Of a DNA stretch of 64,000 nucleotides, positions 57,791-64,000 are shown in pieces. The stretch is from the NCBI RefSeq assembly GCF_002760655.1, contig NZ_PDOC01000003.1, positions 62,001 through 126,000 of the forward strand, given 5' to 3'. The stretch's first letter is position 1. Every line of letters starts with the position of its first letter. This DNA is from Massilia eurypsychrophila. GTDB taxonomy: Bacteria > Pseudomonadota > Gammaproteobacteria > Burkholderiales > Burkholderiaceae_D. The translations under genes and the position numbers were made by a program. The notes beneath the pieces are model-generated. The model saw nothing but the letters and a program-made list of their open reading frames with translations, was not told where the DNA came from and ran no database searches.

Positions 57791-58030
57791 GTGCGCGGGG
57801 AGATCTGACTGGTCAATCTCGACCCGACAGTCCGAAGTGAAATCATGAAATCGAAGCCTTGCATCGTGGTGTCGCCGCCCGAGATGCACGATTTCCTGCG
57901 CACAGTGATCGTCGCTCCAATAACGACAGGAAGCCGCGCGCGGCTGGCGCGGCACATCCTCACTCTATGTGGCGGACAGTTCGCCCGTACGTTGATCACG
58001 AGAAAAATAGCAATCGTCTGGAAAGGATGA
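57791..58030 (+). pseudogene. remnant of a MazF-type mRNA interferase with an in-frame stop
   Basis: Translation from GTG at 57791 gives VRGEI-stop-LVNLDPTVRSEIMKSKPC and then IVVSPPEMHDFLRTVIVAPITTGSR, an unmistakable MazF sequence. The codon at 57806-57808 is TGA where the family has the Trp of RGEIWLVNLDP. After GSR the similarity fades, and the last 30 codons do not match the LLDQIRTVDK end, indicating a further frameshift or deletion. A protein from the ATG at 57845 would lack the catalytic N-terminal loop. Confidence 0.7.
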
Positions 58031-58285
58031 CTGCCTACGGTATTGTGCTAAGATCGACTCGTCTGCTGCTGAACGCAGCCGCCCCTTGATTTCCCCGCCT
58101 TCTATCGTCGCTGTCGCTCTTCCCCGCGACGGCCAGCACAATTCACGACTTGAACCCAGCCAGTGGCGCGACCAGTGTCGCGCGCTAGTAGATGCCCTGC
58201 AACAGACAACGAAAGTTTCAGTGAGAAATCTAGGGAATCGGCCGAGGCCAGTGACAGCTCCCGCTCCATGTGCCGAGGCACTCGC

Positions 58286-60463
58286 ATGAGCACCGAAACC
58301 ACCCTGGACGCCCCCGTCCTGAGCCTGGCGAACTGTGCGGACGAACCGATCCACGTGCCGGGCACGGTGCAGCGCCACGGCGCCATGCTGGTGTTTGACG
58401 CCTTCGCGATGCTCGAAGCATGGAGCGCCAATGCGGCGGAGTTGCTGCTGCTGGATGTGAGCAACGGCATGCCGCTGCAATCGGTGGAGCTTCCGCCACC
58501 GGTTCGCCAGATGGTCGAAGAATGCATCGCGCTGTCGGCCGGCGACGCGATACCGCTGGTGCTGGCAGTAGAACTGGGTGGACAGGAGTTCGATTGCGTC
58601 GCGCACACCCATTGCGGGCGCGTCATCGTCGAGTTCGAGCTGCGTGACGTGTCGCTGCAAACCGTCGGCATCTTCGCGTTGAAAGCGCACAGCGCGCTCG
58701 ACCGGCTCAAACGCCAGACGACCGTGCGGTCGCTGTTGCAGATGGCAACCGATCAGGTCAGGGACATCACCGGTTTCGACCGCGTGATGGGTTACCGCTT
58801 CGGCCCGGACGGCAGTGGCGACGTGATTGCCGAATCGCGCTGCGACAGCCTGGCGCCGTTGCTCGGCATGCGCTATCCGGCCAGCGACATTCCCGAGCAG
58901 GCGCGGCGCCTGTACGTATTGAACACCTTGCGGCTGATCCCAGACGTGCGCGCAATGCCGGTGCCCCTGCTGGGGCGCAGTGGCCGCGCGCCCGTCGACA
59001 TGAGCCATAGCGTGCTGCGCAGCGTGTCGCCGGTACACATCGAATACTTGCGCAACATGGGCGTCGGCGCCTCGATGAGCGTGTCGGTCATCGTCGATGG
59101 CCGGCTGTGGGGATTGCTTGCCTGCCACCACATGAACCCGCGCCGCGTGCCGTACGCTATCCGCATGACGGCCGATGTCATCGCCCAGGTGCTGGCCGCG
59201 ACGGTGCAAACGCTGGAGGCCCAGCGCCGTGCCGAAACGATTGCGCGCGCGGCCGACATGCGCACCGACCTGATGCAAGCGTTGTTGATTGGCGAGGACG
59301 GACTGCGTGAAATCGCCTCGCGCGCGGCAGCCATTTGCGCCGCCCTCGATTGCCCGGCATTGATCGTCACCCAGTCCGGCCGTCACGTCGTGCATGGCGA
59401 ACTCGATGCGGAAACCGCGGCGGTGATCGTGCGCGCCCATCCCGGCGCCGGCGACGTGCTGCTGCAGCGCTTGCGGGCAGACGACTGGCCGGCGGCGGCG
59501 CGCGGCCACGTCCTGGCGTGGCCAGGCATGCTGGCGATGTGTTTCGATCCGCCGACCGATGGGTGGATGATTGCGATGCGACCCGAACAGGTCGCCTCGA
59601 TCCGCTGGGCCGGCAAGCCTGAGAAAAGTGTCAAGGTGGGCCCGATGGGAGCGCGCCTGACACCGCGCGGCTCGTTTGACGAGTGGCTCGAAACGGTGCG
59701 CGGACGGGCCGAGAGCTGGTCGCCGACCCACCTGCTGATTGCCCGCCAAATGCAGGAAGAGCTGCACCGGGCCAGCATTGCGCGCCAGAGCGAAACCGAC
59801 CTGGCGCGCTCGCAACTGATGGCCATGCTCGGACACGACCTGCGCGAGCCGCTGCATGCGATTCAGATGGCCGCCACCCTGTTGCAGAACGGCGGCGCGG
59901 CGGCGCCGATGGGACTGCGCATCCAGAATTCAAGCAATCGCATGAGCCGGCTCATCAGCCAGGTCCTCGACGTCAGCAAGATCCAGACCGGTATCGGGCT
60001 CGGCTCGCAGATGCAGCGGCTTGACCTGGCAATCGTCGTCGGCGATGTGGTTGGCGAAGCGAGCATCGGCTATCCCGAGGTGGTCTACCGGGTGACCGGG
60101 GACAGCTGCGCGATGGTCGACGGCGACGCCGACCGCCTGGCGCAGGTTGCAACCAACCTGTTGAGCAATGCACGCAGCCACGGATTGCGTACCGGATCGA
60201 TCGACATCTCCCTGAAGGTCGGTGAGCGCAACGTGATTTTTTCAGTCAGCAACCTCGCCGACGCGTTGAACCCGGCCACGGTGAGCAGTCTCTACAAGCC
60301 CTTCAAGGCCGCCTCGCTGCACAACGTGCGCAATCGCGGTGGCATGGGCCTGGGCTTGTACATTACTGAACGCATCGTGTCCGAACATGGCGGCAGGCTG
60401 ACGTATTCCTACGCGCAGGGCAGGGTGATATTCAGCGTGTCACTGCCGCTGTCGGCGGCCTGA
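58286..60463 (+). CDS. bacteriophytochrome histidine kinase
   Basis: A red/far-red photoreceptor kinase. The 725-residue product has a PAS domain with the biliverdin-attachment Cys17 (LANCADEPIHVPG), a GAF domain with GMRYPASDIPEQARRLYV near 195, a PHY domain with the PRGSFDEWLETV tongue near 455, then HisKA (LGHDLREPLHAIQ near 516) and HATPase (NLLSNARSHG, GMGLGLYI). The usual QPHG of the PAS domain is QRHG. No bphO heme oxygenase is in the window, so biliverdin must come from elsewhere. ATG at 58286 has a GAGG site; an upstream in-frame extension is not conserved. The kinase has no receiver of its own. Confidence 0.93.
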   Translation: MSTETTLDAPVLSLANCADEPIHVPGTVQRHGAMLVFDAFAMLEAWSANAAELLLLDVSNGMPLQSVELPPPVRQMVEECIALSAGDAIPLVLAVELGGQEFDCVAHTHCGRVIVEFELRDVSLQTVGIFALKAHSALDRLKRQTTVRSLLQMATDQVRDITGFDRVMGYRFGPDGSGDVIAESRCDSLAPLLGMRYPASDIPEQARRLYVLNTLRLIPDVRAMPVPLLGRSGRAPVDMSHSVLRSVSPVHIEYLRNMGVGASMSVSVIVDGRLWGLLACHHMNPRRVPYAIRMTADVIAQVLAATVQTLEAQRRAETIARAADMRTDLMQALLIGEDGLREIASRAAAICAALDCPALIVTQSGRHVVHGELDAETAAVIVRAHPGAGDVLLQRLRADDWPAAARGHVLAWPGMLAMCFDPPTDGWMIAMRPEQVASIRWAGKPEKSVKVGPMGARLTPRGSFDEWLETVRGRAESWSPTHLLIARQMQEELHRASIARQSETDLARSQLMAMLGHDLREPLHAIQMAATLLQNGGAAAPMGLRIQNSSNRMSRLISQVLDVSKIQTGIGLGSQMQRLDLAIVVGDVVGEASIGYPEVVYRVTGDSCAMVDGDADRLAQVATNLLSNARSHGLRTGSIDISLKVGERNVIFSVSNLADALNPATVSSLYKPFKAASLHNVRNRGGMGLGLYITERIVSEHGGRLTYSYAQGRVIFSVSLPLSAA

Positions 60464-60499
60464 TACGGCGAGCCCTGGCATGGCTGCCGTCGCCTCACA

Positions 60500-61777
60500 T
60501 CAGGCGGCGTATTCGGCGAGCACCCTGTGCAGCGCTGGCATGTCGAGCGGCTTGACCAGGTAGTGGTCGAATCCGGCGGCGCGGGCAAGATCGCGCTGCG
60601 GGCCGTCGCTGTAGCCGGTGGTGGCGACGGCGAACGGCGCATCATCAGGGCGGGCCGCCTTCAGTGCGGCGACGACTTCCAGTCCGGTCAGTCCGGGCAG
60701 GCCAAGATCGCACAGGACGATGTCGAACTGGCCGGCCAGCGCCACACGCAGGCCGTCGACGCCATCGAAGCTGCTGGTGACCTCGTGCCCTGCCATTTCA
60801 AGCAGCATTGCCATCAGTTCGTTGGCGTCGACATTGTCTTCGATGATGAGGATTTTTCGGCGCGCCGCCCCGCCTTTCGTCTGGGCCGGCACCGCTGCCG
60901 GCGGCATGGGAGCGATTGGCAGCGTGATCCGGAAGCTGCTGCCGGCGCCGTCGCCGGCGCTGGTCACCGCCGAGGTCCCGCCATGCAGGCGCACAATGGT
61001 GCGAACGAGCGACAGCCCGATGCCGAGCCCGCCCGGCGCACGTTCGAGCGTCCGGTGTCCCTGCGTGAACATATCGAAAATATACGGTTGCAGCTCGGCG
61101 GGTATGCCGGCGCCGTCATCGCTGACCGTGATTTCCACCAGGTCCCCGTGACAAGCGGCGGCGATGGCAATGCGACCGCCCGTATCGGAGAACTGGCTTG
61201 CATTGATCACCAGATTCGAAAACACTTGCCCCAGCCTGATCAAGTCGCCCGATACCGTGACGTCTTCCGGCAAGTCGACCCGCAGCTGTTGTTGGCGCGA
61301 ATGGACGTAGGGATGGCTGGTCTCGAGCGCCGAATTGATGACATCGCGCAGGCGAACCGGGGCGATCTTCAGGACGATCTTGCCGCTGGCGGCGCGCGAG
61401 GCGTCGAGCAGGTCGTCCAGCATGCGCGACATGTGGCCGATCTGCCGGTCCAGCACGGCGTGGGCCTGGACCGCGGCGGCGCTCACTTGCGCCGTGCCTG
61501 ACAATAGTTGGTTGGCCATCGCCATCGATTGCAGTGGATTGCGCAACTCATGCGCCAGCATGGACAGGAACTCGGCCTGCGGCAAGGTCGCCACGTCCGC
61601 AGGATCCGGGAGCCGCTGCGCCGGCGCCGGTCCCGATCCGACGCCGATTTCCTCGAGCAAGCGGACGACGGTGGCGCGCAAGGATACCAGTTCGAGCTCA
61701 TCGCGAGCGTGCCGCTGGTCGGAAGGCGAAAGCAGCTGAGCGTTGCCTTCAGATAGGGAATCGAGGTCGGTCGGCAT
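60500..61777 (-). CDS. hybrid histidine kinase with C-terminal receiver domain
   Basis: The 425-residue protein has no sensor domain beyond a coiled stretch (about 1-70), then HisKA with phosphoacceptor His in SMLAHELRNPLQ near 103, HATPase (NLVINASQF, DDGAGIP, GGLGIGLSLV), and a receiver domain (KILIIEDNVDANELM, phospho-Asp in LCDLGLPG, YLVKPLD). It lacks signal peptide and membrane segments. It is convergent with the phytochrome gene, 36 bp apart. The upstream frame opening before 61777 is ignored because GAAGGGC provides the ribosome site for MPTDLDS. Confidence 0.9.
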   Translation of the reverse strand: MPTDLDSLSEGNAQLLSPSDQRHARDELELVSLRATVVRLLEEIGVGSGPAPAQRLPDPADVATLPQAEFLSMLAHELRNPLQSMAMANQLLSGTAQVSAAAVQAHAVLDRQIGHMSRMLDDLLDASRAASGKIVLKIAPVRLRDVINSALETSHPYVHSRQQQLRVDLPEDVTVSGDLIRLGQVFSNLVINASQFSDTGGRIAIAAACHGDLVEITVSDDGAGIPAELQPYIFDMFTQGHRTLERAPGGLGIGLSLVRTIVRLHGGTSAVTSAGDGAGSSFRITLPIAPMPPAAVPAQTKGGAARRKILIIEDNVDANELMAMLLEMAGHEVTSSFDGVDGLRVALAGQFDIVLCDLGLPGLTGLEVVAALKAARPDDAPFAVATTGYSDGPQRDLARAAGFDHYLVKPLDMPALHRVLAEYAA

Positions 61778-61973
61778 GGCGTAGCCCTTCGGGAATTCTT
61801 TACGCCCTGCCATCCCGAACGGGGAATAGACACGTACGCCAGCTAGTTTGCTGCACACAGGAAGCTAACACCATACTACCTATTCGCAGCCTGTGGGCGA
61901 AACGTGCCGATTTAACGCCGATGCAAACGACGAACGCGCGGCCGGGATCGCCGGCGTGTGATCCTGCGAGGGG

Positions 61974-62444
61974 TCAATTACGCGGCGGCGGCGGCGGACG
62001 AATGCCGGTGTACTGGGCCGATACCATCTTCCATTCGCCGGCGCTCCTGTGCGCCACCAACGTCGCGCGCAGCGACATCTTGCGCGTTTCCCCGCTAGCG
62101 GTCATCGTATAGGTCAGCTTGACCGTCTGGATCCCCACATCGCCATACACGCGCGTCAGCTCGTTATCGATAGTCAACGGCGGCGCCTGCGTCTTTTTCT
62201 CCGGCGCGTAGAAGCCCAGCATCTTGGCGCGGTCGTCGAGCTCGCCGACCGGCGAGATTTCGACGTAGTTCTCCGCAGTTAACGCGCGTAGGGCTGGCAG
62301 GTCGAAACTGCGCTGCGCTTCAAGAAATTTGCCTGTGAGGTCGGTCACCGCGGCGGCATCGTCCCGCGCGAACGCGCTCCCGCCGGCGATCGACAGCGAC
62401 ACGGCAACGACGGCTACACGCACATGCGCAGCAAGCAGTTTCAT
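61974..62444 (-). CDS. secreted NTF2-like (SnoaL/DUF4440) protein
   Basis: The 156-residue product has a signal peptide (about 1-26, VAVVAVSLSIAGGSAFA) and a cone-shaped NTF2-like domain: LTGKFLEAQRSFDLPALRALTAENYVEISP near 36-65, followed by TRVYGDVGIQTVKLTYTM and LRATLVAHRSAGEWKMVSAQY. The end is a Pro-rich GIRPPPPPRN. Ligand or activity is unknown; this fold serves many purposes. The gene stands alone. Confidence 0.82.
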   Translation of the reverse strand: MKLLAAHVRVAVVAVSLSIAGGSAFARDDAAAVTDLTGKFLEAQRSFDLPALRALTAENYVEISPVGELDDRAKMLGFYAPEKKTQAPPLTIDNELTRVYGDVGIQTVKLTYTMTASGETRKMSLRATLVAHRSAGEWKMVSAQYTGIRPPPPPRN

Positions 62445-62702
62445 GGGGGACTCCGGTGAATGGCAGGAATCGAATATACGGCACGAAAAGAATGCCAGTC
62501 AACTTTGTGCATACACGCTGACAAGGGGCTGATTCTGCTGGCCGACGTTCGCTTGCGTGGCAAGGAAGGCGGCCGATAGGGCAGCCGGTGACGATCTCAA
62601 CGGGTTTGAGCAAAATCTGGCAACATCATGCCGAAGTGGAAGCCGTCAGGCAGGCGTCCCGAGCGCGGTTGCACCATTCATCGTTTCATCCAAGGAGAAA
62701 AA

Positions 62703-63263
62703 ATGTCCCAGACCTATCAAGTCGCTGTCCTCGTTGGCAGCCTGCGCAAGAAGTCATTCAACCGCATGCTGGCAAAGTCGATCGCCCAGATGGCGCAGCC
62801 GGCGCTGTCGCTGAACATCGTTGAAATCGGCGATATGCCGTTCTATAACGAAGAGCTTGAAGAAGACGTGCCGGCTGCCTGGCAGCGCGTGCGCGAGGCC
62901 GTCGGCGCCGCCGACGCGGTGCTGTTCGTCAGCCCGGAATACAACCGCTCCGTTCCAGCCGTCCTTAAAAACGCTGTCGACGTTCTGTCGCGGCCGTATG
63001 GCAAAGGCGCGCTGGGCGGCAAGCCGGCGGCGGTAGTCACGTCCAGCCCGGGTGCAATCGGCGGCTTCGGCGCCAATCATCACCTGCGTCAGTCGATCGT
63101 CGGCCTGGGGGTAATGGTCATGGGCGCGCCCGAGACGTATATCGGCAACATTGGCACCGCGTTCGATGAACAAGGCAATCTGATCAATCCGTCGACCAGG
63201 GAATTTCTGGAAAAATTCACGGTGGCCTTTCAAGAATGGATCGCGCTGACGGCTGCGCGCTAA
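62703..63263 (+). CDS. NADPH-dependent FMN reductase
   Basis: The 186-residue flavodoxin-like protein begins YQVAVLVGSLRKKSFNRML, has VLFVSPEYNRSVPAVLKNAVD near 75-96 and the GGKPAAVVTSSPGAIGGFGANHHLR segment near 108-133, as in ChrR/YieF quinone and chromate reductases. ArsH is a more distant relative with a longer N-terminus, so a role in arsenic metabolism is not indicated. AAGGAG lies 8 bp before ATG. It is convergent with the TlpA gene. Confidence 0.88.
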   Translation: MSQTYQVAVLVGSLRKKSFNRMLAKSIAQMAQPALSLNIVEIGDMPFYNEELEEDVPAAWQRVREAVGAADAVLFVSPEYNRSVPAVLKNAVDVLSRPYGKGALGGKPAAVVTSSPGAIGGFGANHHLRQSIVGLGVMVMGAPETYIGNIGTAFDEQGNLINPSTREFLEKFTVAFQEWIALTAAR

Positions 63264-63361
63264 GCAGCATTCCCCGCCATCAGGCGATGATAAGCCAGTT
63301 CGTCCGGCGTGCCGTTCGGTAAGGTTTCCTTCAGTGTGCCGGTCGCCAGGTCATGGCTCAC
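63260..63361 (-). CDS. possible 33-aa ORF after the TlpA gene
   Basis: A GTG at 63361 lies 8 bp inside the end of the TlpA gene and opens 33 codons (SHDLATGTLKETLPNGTPDEL and on) to TAG at 63260, which overlaps the stop of the convergent FMN reductase. Start-stop coupling suggests translation is possible, but I recognise no family and the frame is short enough to be chance. Confidence 0.25.
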   Translation of the reverse strand: MSHDLATGTLKETLPNGTPDELAYHRLMAGNAA

Positions 63362-64000
63362 CAGCGGCAGTGGCAGAGATGCGAATTTTTGCCAGTTTTT
63401 CCGCCAGCGAGGCTTCCGACAGCGGCCCAAGATGCGCATCGACCAGCTGGCCGCGTCCATCGAAGAACAGCGTTGTCGGCATGCCGGCCGAACCGACCGC
63501 GCGCGACGTGGCCGATAGCCGGTCGGTCAAGACGTTTTCCATCTGCAAACCTCGAGCCCGCAGGAAAGCTTGCACCTTGTCGGCCGATTCGCCCTGATTG
63601 GCGAAGACGTAGTGGACGCCGACATCGCGGCGCTGTGCGGCAGCAAGCACCGGCATTTCGCGGATGCATGGCGGACACCAGCTGGCCCACAGGTTGACGA
63701 CGGCCGGCTTTCCGCGCACCAGTTCCGGCAGCCGCACAGCGCGGCCGTCGAGTGCGGCGAGGGTCACATCCGGCACCGACTTGCCTGACTGCACCTGGGT
63801 CATCGCGGGTCCGCCCGACATGAACCACGCCAGCGCACCCGCCAGCACGCTGCCGATCAGCGGCTGGAGCAGGGCCCGCTGCCGCACCGCGCGCCATGTA
63901 CCGAAAGCGAGCGCGGCGCCGACGGCTGCGGGCACGTGGAAGCCGCCGTCGCGGATGTCGAGCATCGTCAGCGGCGCCTTGCTGTACTGCTCGAACCAGA
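63351..64000 (-). CDS. TlpA-family disulfide reductase with membrane N-terminus (partial)
   Basis: The frame is open to the window edge, so the N-terminus is missing; the last codons read in are WFEQYSKAPLTMLDIRDGGF. A membrane segment (LLQPLIGSVLAGALAWFMSGG) precedes a thioredoxin domain with SVPDVTLAALDGR, the redox motif WASWCPPC and the cis-Pro GMPTTLFFDGRG. This arrangement, with an Lgt-like or DsbD-like membrane part before TlpA, is known in Burkholderiales. It would reduce disulfides in the periplasm, for example in cytochrome c maturation. Confidence 0.85.
   Translation of the reverse strand, partial: WFEQYSKAPLTMLDIRDGGFHVPAAVGAALAFGTWRAVRQRALLQPLIGSVLAGALAWFMSGGPAMTQVQSGKSVPDVTLAALDGRAVRLPELVRGKPAVVNLWASWCPPCIREMPVLAAAQRRDVGVHYVFANQGESADKVQAFLRARGLQMENVLTDRLSATSRAVGSAGMPTTLFFDGRGQLVDAHLGPLSEASLAEKLAKIRISATAAGEP

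Noticed and set aside
57965-59857. Minus-strand open frame of 630 codons opposite the phytochrome gene
   Set aside because: Shadow of a high-G+C coding strand; no recognisable domain.
62703-63263. FMN reductase considered as ArsH
   Set aside because: It lacks the ArsH N-terminal extension and is closer to ChrR/YieF; it is also 8 kb from the arsenic operon.

Overview
The window reads as a chromosomal segment of a high-G+C betaproteobacterium of the family Oxalobacteraceae (Massilia/Duganella/Janthinobacterium-like). This is an inference from gene content, protein character and gene order: the yceD-rpmF-plsX-fabHDG-acpP-fabF block is followed directly by ygfX-rpoE-rseA-degP-lepA-lepB-rnc-era-recO-pdxJ-acpS-uvrC-pgsA, a layout typical of Burkholderiales. 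No rRNA, CRISPR array, prophage or intact insertion sequence was seen.

Layout. 1-2.7 kb: start of an unidentified gene, an initiator tRNA-Met with its own promoter and terminator, a NPPW methyltransferase and two unknown proteins. 2.7-3.0 kb: an inverted cluster of 31-bp repeats. 3.0-8.0 kb: sbcDC nuclease (minus). 8.0-18.3 kb: YcaQ-type DNA glycosylase, a hemerythrin-like protein behind an FNR/Anr-type site, a DUF349 protein, moaE, crcB, clpB with a sigma-32 promoter, an MFS transporter and rraA. 18.3-24.3 kb: isocitrate lyase, RlmJ with a long disordered tail, an EAL/HDOD signalling protein, a tetrapyrrole-methylase-family enzyme and maf, with several GGGGTCAGACC repeat hairpins between genes. 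24.4-44.5 kb: the fatty-acid, envelope-stress and RNA-maturation superblock. 44.6-45.1 kb: three identical tRNA-Gly(GCC) genes and tRNA-Cys.

45.2-54.7 kb (minus strand) is the most interesting part. It is a ten-gene, tightly coupled operon that starts with an ECF sigma factor and a zinc-binding anti-sigma factor, followed by an MTA-phosphorylase-like enzyme, the radical-SAM enzyme ArsS, a TMEM64/mercuric-reductase-like fusion, two arsenosugar-type glycosyltransferase-family proteins, a DUF3047 protein, an FAD oxidoreductase and arsenite methyltransferase ArsM. The gene set points to arsenosugar biosynthesis: ArsM methylates As(III), ArsS adds a 5'-deoxyadenosyl group, the phosphorylase could remove adenine and the glycosyltransferases could add the aglycone. 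The sigma/anti-sigma pair offers a built-in control circuit; no arsR repressor is present in the window.

54.7-58.2 kb looks like a decayed accessory patch: a secreted protein with a charged repeat tail, a 72-residue integrase stump, a quinone-oxidoreductase-like dehydrogenase, and the remains of a MazEF toxin-antitoxin pair in which mazF carries an in-frame stop. 58.3-64 kb: a bacteriophytochrome histidine kinase convergent with a hybrid kinase-receiver, a secreted NTF2-like protein, an FMN reductase and a TlpA-type thioredoxin that runs off the window edge.
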